NCBI GenBank assembly: GCA_947632415.1 | Contig: CANRPB010000056.1 | Span: 1 to 9,640, forward strand | Length of the DNA: 9,640 bases | Origin: an uncultured Bacilli bacterium | GTDB lineage: Bacteria; Bacillota_I; Bacilli_A; RF39; UBA660 | Reading direction: 5' to 3' | In this document: positions 1 to 5,550 of the stretch, one piece after another | How positions within the stretch are numbered: position 1 is the stretch's first letter | Layout: the number at the start of each line of letters is the position of its first letter | Position numbers and translations under genes: made by a program | The notes under the pieces: model-generated | Told to the model about the DNA's origin: nothing | The model's database searches: none | What the model saw: only the letters and a program-made list of their open reading frames with translations

Positions 1-59
1 ATCTCCTTTTATAAGTATCGGTTTCCACATATTATAGCAACATTGTTTGTTTTAGGCAA
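1..59 (-). promoter_or_regulatory. Sigma-A promoter and RBS for a gene beyond the left edge
   Basis: Read on the minus strand, the -35 box TTGCCT (54-59) and -10 box TATAAT (31-36) are separated by exactly 17 bases, and a TG one base before the -10 box makes it an extended -10. About 20 bases further on, AAAGGAGAT (positions 1-9) is a strong ribosome binding site. A minus-strand gene should therefore start just outside the left edge; its identity cannot be seen. Confidence 0.75.
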
Positions 60-205
60 GTAATAATTGATGATTTTTTGGGATATAATATTGAATTTTT
101 GTTATAATTGTCTTAGTTTTCATCGAAGTCTAATTTTGAAGTAATTATGGGTTTAAACTTATATTAATTGTTTTTGAAAATATTATTCGTCAAATGATAG
201 TAAAT

Positions 206-232
206 AAAAATAGGATTTTTGATCCTATTTTT
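206..232. terminator. Bidirectional Rho-independent terminator
   Basis: A perfect 11-bp inverted repeat (206-216 and 222-232, core TAGGAT/ATCCTA) with a 5-base loop carries U-tracts on both sides. It lies about 20 bases past the stop of the membrane-protein gene and would end the minus-strand HTH/membrane operon. It would also stop any plus-strand transcript arriving from the left. Confidence 0.8.
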
Positions 233-250
233 AGTTTGAATGTATATGTT

Positions 251-937
251 TTAAGCTAATATTAAGTTACATATTATCATCACTATAGCGAAGGTATTAA
301 ATATAAAGCTTATATATATAGGCCATTCATATTTTTTATGATTGTCTTTTATTAGTCTATATATTTCTGTTCCGATTAAAAGGGTATTGAAAATAATGTA
401 TTTAAAGATACTATGATTATCTGATGTTAAGGAAATTGATGGCATTATAGTGCATATACTTATTATTAAGCATGTTAGTGTTACTATATTGTATTTTGAT
501 TTTTGCTTTTCCATGTTGATTTTACGATATATTAAAAGTGATGTTAATAAGACTAAAAAATATAATAAATTTTGATATAAATATAGTGTATTATACCATT
601 TTAACTCGTCTAGGTAATTACTATTAATAAAGCGTTCCTTGACTTGATTTACATAATTGCTTGAGTTATATATTAAATTAGGGTCATATAATGTCCTTAA
701 AAAGATTATGATTATAATTGAAAAGGTAATAATTGATAAAATATTATAGATATTATTTAATTGAATTTTATTTTTCATTATATAGTCTTTGATATTAGTG
801 ATAATTAGTATTGAAAAAAGGGCTGAAAAAAGTAAAAAGTTAATATTAATATAAGTATATTCTTTTATAAAGATTATGATTAAAATGGCAATTATTATTC
901 CTAATGTGCTTTTGGTTATGGATAAAGCTTTATTCAT
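251..937 (-). CDS. Seven-helix membrane protein coupled to an HTH regulator
   Basis: A 228-aa hydrophobic protein, family not recognised. Seven likely membrane helices fall near residues 8-24, 32-48, 65-81, 117-137, 150-166, 178-194 and 206-226. A polar loop (about 85-115) and a short basic loop (140-149) separate them. No catalytic motif is visible. The ATG at 937 is chosen over the GTG at 946 because AGGTGA sits five bases before the ATG, while the GTG lies inside that RBS. The start ATG overlaps the upstream gene's TAA by 8 bases (ATGAATAA), so translation is probably coupled to the regulator at 930-1844. That pairing suggests the two work together, perhaps as sensor or effector and transcription factor, but this is inference. 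It could also be an immunity or transport membrane protein. Confidence 0.75.
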   Translation of the reverse strand: MNKALSITKSTLGIIIAILIIIFIKEYTYININFLLFSALFSILIITNIKDYIMKNKIQLNNIYNILSIITFSIIIIIFLRTLYDPNLIYNSSNYVNQVKERFINSNYLDELKWYNTLYLYQNLLYFLVLLTSLLIYRKINMEKQKSKYNIVTLTCLIISICTIMPSISLTSDNHSIFKYIIFNTLLIGTEIYRLIKDNHKKYEWPIYISFIFNTFAIVMIICNLILA

Positions 938-1844
938 TAATTTCACCTACTTTTATAATTTGATTAGTTATGTATAAGTATGAACTTATCTCAGCTTGTA
1001 TATCTCGAATTCTAACGTTTATTTTATCATCGGATATTGTCGTGGTTTCTATTTCATTGGGTGTACTTAATAGTTGATATTTGTATGAATTTGCTATGTC
1101 TTCATGTTCAACGGTCTCAAAATATACTTTAGCCATTATTAAGTTTTTGTATGGTTCAAAGTATTCATTTTTTTGATATTTTTCTAGAATACTAATAATT
1201 TTCATTCCCATCATGCTGCTTATTTTAGTAATATCTAAGACATAAATGTCATTTAATTTTAACTGTTGTTTGCCATTATATTGTAATAATTTATAATTAT
1301 CAATTTGATTTATCATATCATCTAAACTATCTGTAATGTTTTTATAGTCTTCATCTTTAAATTTTCCTTGTTTGTTTTTTATTATTGTCACATTTTCTTT
1401 TATTTGGCTAACTTGTTTTTTTATTGATGTCATATTTTCTGTGTCAAAATCATAATAATATTTTTTGTTTACTCTTATTATTTGTTCAATATTTAAAATG
1501 ATTAATAGTGCTGTTATGGCAATTACTATAAAGGTTATCATTTTGTTTATTATATTTTTGAAGTGATTATTTGAATATATTAATGTGTCTTTAACATAGT
1601 CGTCCATTTCTGTTACTTTTACCATTTCGTTTTCTATTTTTTGTCCTTTTAATATTTCTAGTATGGATACGTCTAGGGTTGTTGCTAAAACTTCAAGGAT
1701 GGATACATCTGGACATCCTAATCCTCTTTCCCATTTTGATACTGCTTTGTCGGTTACTTTTAATTTTTCGGCTAGTTCTTTTTGTGTTAAGCCTTTTGCT
1801 TTTCTTCTTTTTTGAATAAATTGTCCTATTTTTTCGTAATTCAT
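930..1844 (-). CDS. Membrane-anchored XRE-family transcriptional regulator
   Basis: A 304-aa protein. Residues 5-62 are a classic Cro/CI (HTH_3) domain: TQKELAEKL, then the recognition helix around TDKAVSKWERG. A charged linker follows, then one membrane helix at about 101-119, and a roughly 180-residue C-terminal part rich in Lys, Asn and Glu with coiled-coil character. By the positive-inside rule the HTH stays in the cytoplasm and the C-terminal part lies outside, so the protein may sense an external signal and bind DNA directly, in the manner of one-component membrane regulators. The start is supported by AAGGAGG a few bases upstream. A promoter lies at 1865-1894. The C-terminal domain has no recognised family. 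It shares an operon with the membrane protein that overlaps its stop. Confidence 0.85.
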   Translation of the reverse strand: MNYEKIGQFIQKRRKAKGLTQKELAEKLKVTDKAVSKWERGLGCPDVSILEVLATTLDVSILEILKGQKIENEMVKVTEMDDYVKDTLIYSNNHFKNIINKMITFIVIAITALLIILNIEQIIRVNKKYYYDFDTENMTSIKKQVSQIKENVTIIKNKQGKFKDEDYKNITDSLDDMINQIDNYKLLQYNGKQQLKLNDIYVLDITKISSMMGMKIISILEKYQKNEYFEPYKNLIMAKVYFETVEHEDIANSYKYQLLSTPNEIETTTISDDKINVRIRDIQAEISSYLYITNQIIKVGEINE

Positions 1845-1864
1845 ACTTCCTCCTTATTTTCTTT

Positions 1865-1894
1865 AGTATACCTTATTGGCTATTTTTTTGTAAA
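1865..1894 (-). promoter_or_regulatory. Promoter of the HTH/membrane operon
   Basis: On the minus strand, TTTACA (1889-1894) and TATACT (1865-1870) are separated by 18 bases, followed by AAGGAGG and the ATG at 1844. The untranslated leader would be about 15-20 bases. The regulator may bind here itself, but no clear operator symmetry is visible. Confidence 0.6.
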
Positions 1895-1914
1895 CCGACT
1901 TAAAGTAGAATTTT

Positions 1915-1948
1915 AAAAAAAGAAATTCATTAGTTATAAAATTTCTTT
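1915..1948 (-). terminator. Rho-independent terminator
   Basis: A 9-bp inverted repeat (1919-1927 and 1940-1948, AAAGAAATT/AATTTCTTT), read on the minus strand, runs into seven consecutive U. It lies about 30 bases past the stop of the remnant gene at 1975 and separates the accessory patch from the HTH operon. Confidence 0.65.
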
Positions 1949-1974
1949 TGATTTTGGTCTTAATAACTCATTGT

Positions 1975-2256
1975 TTACCATTTCATCATTACCTCAACTA
2001 TTCTAATAACTTTATCATAAACTCCTAAAACTTCGGTATACCAACTATGAAGTTTATCATGTAAGAAAGAAATTAGTTTTTCAAACTTTTCTTTCCAATA
2101 ATCAAGTGTATTTTTCAAATCGTGAATTTTAGATTTTAAAAATGATATTTCATTATTTTTTTCTTTAAAGACTTCTATAATTCTATTAAATTTATCTTTT
2201 TGTTGCATACTACTTATGAAACTATTAAATATATCGTCTGACCTTTTTAGGCTGGT
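1975..2256 (-). pseudogene. 3' remnant of a coiled-coil, mobilisation-protein-like gene
   Basis: The first ATG (2208) would give a 77-aa protein, but it has no ribosome binding site. The same frame is open further upstream with protein-like sequence (SLKRSDDIFNSF) to at least 2256, and without a stop up to the toxin's TAG at 2332. The encoded tail is strongly helical and coiled-coil (Lys/Glu/Leu heptads), followed by an aromatic stretch, KLISFLHDKLHSWY. From memory this resembles the C-terminal tails of MobV-type plasmid mobilisation/recombination proteins. No relaxase catalytic domain is present, so at best it is a tail cut off from its head. The terminator at 1915-1948 follows. The family assignment is tentative; a free-standing small protein cannot be excluded. 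Confidence 0.4.
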
Positions 2257-2308
2257 TTTTTTTATTATAATTATTCCGTCTATCTCTTTATAAATTTTAA
2301 TATTTAAC

Positions 2309-2340
2309 GATAAATAGAAGCCATATAGCTTCTATTTATC
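2309..2340. repeat. 13-bp perfect hairpin over the toxin stop codon
   Basis: GATAAATAGAAGC (2309-2321) and its exact complement (2328-2340) are separated by six bases. The right arm contains the toxin's last codons and TAG stop. No U-run follows on the minus strand, so it is not a classic Rho-independent terminator. It may stabilise the 3' end of the toxin-antitoxin mRNA or cause weak termination. Confidence 0.6.
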
Positions 2341-2622
2341 TAACACTTCACTATGACTACCAGTTCTGACTAATAAAAGAATTAATTCGTTATCAATAAT
2401 TTGATAAACAAGTAGCCAATCGGGTTCAATGTGTAATTCTCTGCAATCTTTAAAATACTTGTCATTTATTAATTTATGGTCTTTATACTTTGTATCTAAT
2501 GTTTCACCATTTGATAATTTATCAACAATGTCATTTAATTTAGTTAAATCTTTTTCTTGTTTAATAGCTTTTTTTAAATCTTTCCTAAAATTATTAGAGT
2601 AAAATACCTCATATTTTTTCAT
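2332..2622 (-). CDS. yafQ: YafQ-family mRNA interferase toxin
   Basis: A 96-aa protein of the RelE/ParE superfamily, YafQ branch. YafQ toxins cleave mRNA within translating ribosomes and are neutralised by a DinJ/RelB antitoxin. The hallmarks are visible: LDTKYKDHKL with His49, CRELHIEPDWLLVYQI with His64, Asp68 and Trp69, and RTGSHSE with His90. These match the catalytic His/His/Asp/His set known for E. coli YafQ. The C-terminal Phe of the E. coli protein appears to be Leu here (Leu94), a mild change. The length is normal for the family (about 92). GGAG lies eight bases before the ATG. The start overlaps the end of the antitoxin gene by 14 bases, as usual for such operons. The toxin looks intact. 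Confidence 0.9.
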   Translation of the reverse strand: MKKYEVFYSNNFRKDLKKAIKQEKDLTKLNDIVDKLSNGETLDTKYKDHKLINDKYFKDCRELHIEPDWLLVYQIIDNELILLLVRTGSHSEVLDK

Positions 2623-2926
2623 TTAATAACTCCGTTTTTAAATCTTCCCATTTGTTATTTTCTTTATATTCGTTTAAGTGAGATTTAATATATTCAAGTT
2701 CTTTTGCTGCTTCTTCTAATTCTTCTTTAGTAAAATAACTGTATAAGTCATATTCTTCTTTTGGAAGTGCTACATCAAATGGAATACTACCTCTCATAAT
2801 TAGTTGTTTAATAGTCATGTTGATTAATCCACTCATACTAACACCTAATCTTTGTAATATTTCAGTGGCTTTTTCTTTATCTTCTTTGTCAATTTGAACA
2901 CTTATAGCTGTTGTTAAACCTGCCAT
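2609..2926 (-). CDS. relB: RelB/DinJ-family antitoxin
   Basis: A 105-aa antitoxin. The N-terminal ~45 residues (AISVQIDKEDKEKATEIL, then LGVSMSGLINMTIKQLI) form the ribbon-helix-helix DNA-binding fold that dimerises and represses the operon. MRGSIPFDV is the conserved hinge of the family, and the acidic helical C-terminus should wrap around and block the YafQ toxin encoded next. The start at 2926 is chosen over an upstream in-frame start at 2980 because AAAGGAG lies just upstream of it and the residues before it (MTNYIIIDN...) include the promoter. Expression should come from the promoter at 2952-2980 and be autoregulated through the adjacent palindrome. Confidence 0.9.
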   Translation of the reverse strand: MAGLTTAISVQIDKEDKEKATEILQRLGVSMSGLINMTIKQLIMRGSIPFDVALPKEEYDLYSYFTKEELEEAAKELEYIKSHLNEYKENNKWEDLKTELLNEKI

Positions 2927-2951
2927 AATCTCATCTCCTTTCTTGCATTCA

Positions 2952-2988
2952 ATATTATCAATTATTATATAATTTGTCAAGTATACTT
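2952..2988 (-). promoter_or_regulatory. Toxin-antitoxin promoter with palindromic operator
   Basis: On the minus strand a consensus TTGACA (2975-2980) and TAATAT (2952-2957) are separated by exactly 17 bases. The perfect 10-base palindrome AAGTATACTT (2979-2988) overlaps the upstream edge of the -35 box. That position fits an operator for the ribbon-helix-helix antitoxin, alone or with the toxin. The promoter is seen in sequence; the operator role is inferred from how RelB-type systems regulate themselves. Confidence 0.75.
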
Positions 2989-3017
2989 ATATAAACATTG
3001 TATATTTTTAATATAAT

Positions 3018-3044
3018 ATCTATATTATTATATGTAATATAGAT
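3018..3044. repeat. 10-bp inverted repeat between the orphan gene and the TA operon
   Basis: ATCTATATTA (3018-3027) and TAATATAGAT (3035-3044) form a perfect stem with a 7-base loop in very AT-rich DNA. There is no good U-tract on either side. It could be a weak terminator for the gene at 3082 or a protein-binding site. In sequence this AT-rich, chance symmetry is also possible. Confidence 0.35.
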
Positions 3045-3081
3045 AAATCTATACCTTAAGAACAACCAATTTATTTAATTT

Positions 3082-3342
3082 TTATTGTTTTCTACCTAAC
3101 ATTAATGTTATTTCAGTTGTTAAGTAAGGATCCCATTCTTCGAAAGAAAGATCATCTACTTTAACATGATAAGTATCACAGTATCTAGAATACTTTAATC
3201 CCATTTTAACATCCATTATAATTAAGTTACAAAAATAACTATTATCATTATTTTCAAATGTTACAAGATTATAATAATCTTCGTAATCAAGATTACTGTC
3301 ATCTACTTGTATTCGTTGGATGTCATCCATGCATTTATGCAT
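3082..3342 (-). CDS. Small hypothetical protein (86 aa)
   Basis: An acidic, Tyr/Asp-rich soluble protein that I do not recognise (DDSNLDYEDYYNLVTFEN, later VDDLSFEEWDPYL). It has two cysteines in the middle part and no membrane segment. The start is uncertain: ATGs occur at residues 1 and 5, and the only Shine-Dalgarno-like sequence (GGAAG) lies about 13 bases upstream. A second frame opens with ATG just upstream (MEEINLK...) and a one-base shift in an A-run would join it to this frame, so a frameshifted start is possible. It lies upstream of the toxin-antitoxin operon on the same strand and may be a passenger of the same accessory patch. It could also be a fragment. Confidence 0.45.
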   Translation of the reverse strand: MHKCMDDIQRIQVDDSNLDYEDYYNLVTFENNDNSYFCNLIIMDVKMGLKYSRYCDTYHVKVDDLSFEEWDPYLTTEITLMLGRKQ

Positions 3343-3366
3343 TTTAAATTAATTTCTTCCATACAA

Positions 3367-3386
3367 TTATGTTAAACTTAACATAA
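3367..3386. repeat. Palindrome upstream of the 86-aa gene
   Basis: TTATGTTAA and TTAACATAA flank a two-base centre, giving a perfect 9+9 inverted repeat. It sits 25-45 bases upstream of the start at 3342, where the -10 region (CATAAT on the minus strand, inside the right-hand side of the repeat) would be expected. This is the size and geometry of an operator for a dimeric repressor. No partner protein can be assigned. Confidence 0.45.
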
Positions 3387-3387
3387 A

Positions 3388-3416
3388 TCAAAAAAGAGTA
3401 AACATAAATTACCCTT
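3388..3416 (-). terminator. Rho-independent terminator after the truncated frame
   Basis: On the minus strand AAGGGTAA (3409-3416) pairs with TTACTCTT (3394-3401) around a 7-base loop, with one G-U pair, and runs into a U-tract (six U, 3390-3395). It lies about 30 bases after the stop at 3445. Confidence 0.65.
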
Positions 3417-3444
3417 AACGCAATTTTTATTTTGTTCTTGTATT

Positions 3445-3828
3445 TTATGTTTCTTTAGTTGAAACTGAATAACCGTATGTAATATCAACATCATTTTTTA
3501 ATTTTGGTGCCTCAGACAATGTAATTTGTTTTTTAGCAACTCTTTCTCTAATAATTGCAAGTGCTGATTGTCTTTCCATTTCTAGTTCTTCAGGTGTTTT
3601 TGGTCTTGCATTTAAATGTGATTCTGATGCGTTAGAAGATAATACACCACCTGTTATAATTAATCTGTCTGGATTTAAATCCAAATTATTTTTAACACTA
3701 TTTAGTGCATTACTTTTTAATGCTTCTTCTCTAGATATTTTTTTAAATTCTTCATCAGCAAATTGTGCTTGTTTCTTTAATTCTTCTATTTGAGCATTAT
3801 TTATATTAAGAAGTAATATTAGATTGTA
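3445..3828 (-). pseudogene. 5'-truncated gene, family not recognised
   Basis: A reading frame of 127 codons is open from just after an in-frame TGA (3829-3831) to the stop at 3445. It looks coding throughout (QIEELKKQAQFADEEFKKI, then RPKTPEELEMERQSALAIIRERVAKK). There is no ATG or GTG in it, and the only candidate start, TTG at 3684, has no ribosome binding site and would cut off the obviously coding upstream part. I read it as the C-terminal part of a gene whose 5' end has been lost. The product is helical, charged and soluble, with a Gly/Ser/Asn-rich segment (ITGGVLSSNASES) in the middle. The family is unknown. Its own terminator (3388-3416) survives. The lost head fits deletion or insertion-boundary decay beside the tRNA gene. 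Confidence 0.55.
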
Positions 3829-3895
3829 TCATAGATTAATAAATAATAGAATAATACAGATTTTTCATTGGTAACAAAATTTAAAACAACTTTTT

Positions 3896-3935
3896 ATAAA
3901 AAGAAAAGTTTAGACTTTATAATTAGGTCTAAACT
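3896..3935 (-). terminator. Rho-independent terminator of tRNA-His
   Basis: On the minus strand AGTTTAGAC (3927-3935) and GTCTAAACT (3907-3915) form a perfect 9-bp stem with an 11-base loop, followed by a U-rich tract. It starts about 11 bases after the tRNA's CCA end. Confidence 0.85.
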
Positions 3936-3946
3936 GTATTTCTAAA

Positions 3947-4023
3947 TGGGGCGCTGTGTGGGAATCGAACCCACGCGTGTCGGAACCACAATCCGATGTG
4001 TTAACCACTTCACCAACAACGCC
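3947..4023 (-). tRNA. tRNA-His (anticodon GTG)
   Basis: The minus strand folds into a complete cloverleaf. The 7-bp acceptor GCGTTGT pairs with ACAGCGC and is extended by the G-1:C73 pair that marks histidine tRNAs. The D arm contains AGTGGTTAA. The anticodon arm is TCGGA-TTGTGGT-TCCGA with GTG in the loop. The T arm is GTGGG-TTCGATT-CCCAC, and CCA is encoded. A promoter lies upstream (4042-4070) and a strong terminator downstream, so it is transcribed alone. The accessory patch with a toxin-antitoxin pair and gene remnants begins just downstream of its 3' end. I found no second copy of the 3' end within the window that would mark an att site. Confidence 0.97.
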
Positions 4024-4041
4024 ATTTCAAAAGACATTTAT

Positions 4042-4070
4042 ATTTTATCAGTATTTTTGTATATATGCAA
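4042..4070 (-). promoter_or_regulatory. Promoter of tRNA-His
   Basis: On the minus strand TTGCAT (4065-4070) and TAAAAT (4042-4047) are separated by exactly 17 bases. The tRNA 5' end follows about 18 bases after the -10 box, leaving a short 5' leader for RNase P. Confidence 0.75.
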
Positions 4071-4152
4071 GTGTTTTGATGAATTTTGTTTTTTTAGGTT
4101 TTTACCTATACACTGGGTTTTTATTTTCATAGTATAACCTAGGAGGAATGTT

Positions 4153-4605
4153 ATGAATAAGTATGGTACACAAGATTATTATAATTATATGAATAATAAT
4201 TATAATCAGCCTTTGTATAATCAACAAAATTTTAATAATGCTAATGCAAATAGTTCTGATTTGTTTGATGCATATACCGGTTTTATTAGTGGAAATATGT
4301 TCCCTGATTTGTATAATGCGTATAAAATTTCTAATCCTTTAGAAATTGAGCCTATGAATGAACAGGCTGAACTTTTGACTTATATTGATGCTTTGTGTTT
4401 TGCTGATATTGATTTGGGTCTTTATTTAGATTTATATCCAAATGATAAGAATGTTATAAGTTTATATAACAAGTTTCGTGAACAAAAAAAGCAATATGAA
4501 CAGGAATATGAGAGTAAATTTGGACCACTATTTTTAAGTAGTGATGCTTTAAATAGTTACCCTTGGGCTTGGGATAATTCTCCTTGGCCATGGCAAAGTA
4601 AATAG
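4153..4605 (+). CDS. cotJB: Spore coat protein, CotJA-CotJB fusion
   Basis: A 150-aa protein. Residues 1-35 are rich in Asn, Tyr and Gln, as in coat proteins. Residues 36-60 contain GNMFPDLYNAY, which matches the CotJA signature (G-T-L-F-P-E-L-x-x-P-Y type). From about residue 69 to the end it follows CotJB: LLTYIDALCFADIDLGLYLD, an acidic YPND turn, a basic/acidic helix with YEQEYESKFGPL, and a Trp/Pro tail (PWAWDNSPWPW). CotJA and CotJB are normally separate proteins of about 80-90 aa, so this looks like a fusion with a shortened CotJA. In Bacillus subtilis the cotJ operon is made in the mother cell under sigma-E, and its products enter the inner coat with CotJC. AGGAGG lies six bases before the ATG. 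The stop codon overlaps the RBS of cotJC. No mother-cell promoter could be fixed with confidence. Confidence 0.8.
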   Translation: MNKYGTQDYYNYMNNNYNQPLYNQQNFNNANANSSDLFDAYTGFISGNMFPDLYNAYKISNPLEIEPMNEQAELLTYIDALCFADIDLGLYLDLYPNDKNVISLYNKFREQKKQYEQEYESKFGPLFLSSDALNSYPWAWDNSPWPWQSK

Positions 4606-4614
4606 GAGGTTGTT

Positions 4615-5172
4615 ATGTGGTTATATGAAAAGAAATTAGAGTATCCTGTTAATATAAGAAAAAAAGATTTGAAGATGGCAAAGTATCTTATGGCTCAATA
4701 TGGTGGTCCTGATGGGGAACTTGCTGCTTCTTTAAGGTACTTGAATCAACGTTATTCAATGCCTGATGATAAAGGTAGGGCTTTACTTACGGATATTGGC
4801 ACTGAGGAGCTTGCGCATATCGAGATTATTGCTGCTATGATTTCTCAGCTTACTAATGGGGCAAGTATTGAAGAGTTAGAAAAGGCTGGATTGGGAGCGC
4901 ATTTTGTTCAACATGATCATGGATTATTCCCTACTGATGCGGCGTCGGTTCCTTTTACAGCAACGTATATTGAAACTACGGGGGATTATATTGCTGATAT
5001 TGAGTCTGATATGGCTGCAGAGCAAAGGGCTCGTGCTACTTATGAACATTTGATGGATTTAACTAATGATAAAGATCTACTTGGTCCTCTTTCATTTTTG
5101 CGACAAAGAGAGGTTGTTCATTATCAGAGGTTTAAAGAGCTTAGAAATTATTATTTAGAGAATAAAATTTAA
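4615..5172 (+). CDS. cotJC: Spore coat protein CotJC, manganese catalase family
   Basis: A 185-aa protein starting MWLYEKKLEYPV, almost the standard CotJC start, and of normal length (about 189 in B. subtilis). It is a four-helix di-manganese catalase fold. The expected metal ligands are visible: Glu35 in DGELAA, Glu65 and His68 in TEELAH, Glu136 in AAEQRAR, and Glu166 and His169 in REVVH. The enzyme family turns hydrogen peroxide into water and oxygen; in spores the protein sits in the coat. All ligands are present, so it may be active. It starts nine bases after the cotJAB stop with its RBS (AGGAGG, 4604-4609) overlapping that stop, and ends at a terminator, giving a two-gene sporulation operon. 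Confidence 0.95.
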   Translation: MWLYEKKLEYPVNIRKKDLKMAKYLMAQYGGPDGELAASLRYLNQRYSMPDDKGRALLTDIGTEELAHIEIIAAMISQLTNGASIEELEKAGLGAHFVQHDHGLFPTDAASVPFTATYIETTGDYIADIESDMAAEQRARATYEHLMDLTNDKDLLGPLSFLRQREVVHYQRFKELRNYYLENKI

Positions 5173-5195
5173 ATACTTGGTGACAAGTATTTTTT
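5173..5195 (+). terminator. Rho-independent terminator of the cotJ operon
   Basis: ATACTTG (5173-5179) and CAAGTAT (5184-5190) enclose a GTGA loop and are followed by five T. It starts one base after the cotJC stop codon. Confidence 0.85.
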
Positions 5196-5257
5196 GCCAT
5201 CTTCATTATATTATATTTTGTTTGTTTATTTTTTTATTTACATGTGACTATTATTTT

Positions 5258-5461
5258 TTATTTTTGTTTTGGATAGAATATTTCATCTGGTTTTTTGTCG
5301 AATATGTCTGATATTTTTACTGCCATGTCATAGAATAGTCTTTTTTTCTTGTTTTCGATTTGTGAGTAAAATGATGGCGTTATTTTTAGTATTTTGGCCA
5401 TTTGATAGATTGTATAGTTGCTTTGTTTTCTTAATTTTTTTAATGTTTCCATTTGATACAT
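5258..5461 (-). CDS. Small XRE-family HTH regulator (67 aa)
   Basis: Almost the whole protein is one Cro/CI HTH domain: ETLKKLRKQSNYTIYQMAKIL, then the turn and recognition helix KITPSFYSQIENKKKR, then AVKISDIFDKKPDEIFYP. Proteins of this size act as dimeric DNA binders, often in phage-like switches or as partners of a second regulator. The ATG at 5461 is preferred over that at 5452 because GGTGAT lies four bases upstream. An extended -10 box is at 5477-5485. It is divergent from another HTH gene 89 bases away. No clear terminator was seen downstream, where the cotJ terminator region is met from the opposite side. Confidence 0.8.
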   Translation of the reverse strand: MYQMETLKKLRKQSNYTIYQMAKILKITPSFYSQIENKKKRLFYDMAVKISDIFDKKPDEIFYPKQK

Positions 5462-5476
5462 GTTATCACCAAGTTA

Positions 5477-5485
5477 ATTATAACA
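5477..5485 (-). promoter_or_regulatory. Extended -10 promoter of the small XRE gene
   Basis: TGTTATAAT on the minus strand is a perfect -10 hexamer with the TGn extension, about 15 bases upstream of the start at 5461. No convincing -35 box is visible, which the extended -10 can compensate for. Confidence 0.55.
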
Positions 5486-5550
5486 TTTGTTTCATTATTC
5501 GTCCATGGTTTTTTGTTAAATAATGAGAGAAAATTGTAGTAGGTGATTTG

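Noticed and set aside
82..150. Short plus-strand open frame starting MIFWDI
   Set aside because: Only about 24 codons, no RBS, and no coding character.
3947..3975. Attachment site formed by the tRNA-His 3' end
   Set aside because: No second copy of this segment was found in the window, so an att site cannot be claimed despite the accessory genes next to it.
4105..4135. Possible sigma-E promoter for cotJ (CATAGTAT at 4128-4135)
   Set aside because: The -10-like box fits CATAnnnT, but the transcript would start inside the ribosome binding site at 4141-4146 and the -35 match is weak.
3946..4137. 63-codon plus-strand open frame
   Set aside because: It runs across the tRNA-His gene on the other strand and its promoter, with no RBS or recognisable protein features.
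5269..5523. 84-codon plus-strand open frame
   Set aside because: It is antisense to the small XRE gene and consists of hydrophobic Phe/Leu sequence typical of reverse-complemented AT-rich coding DNA.
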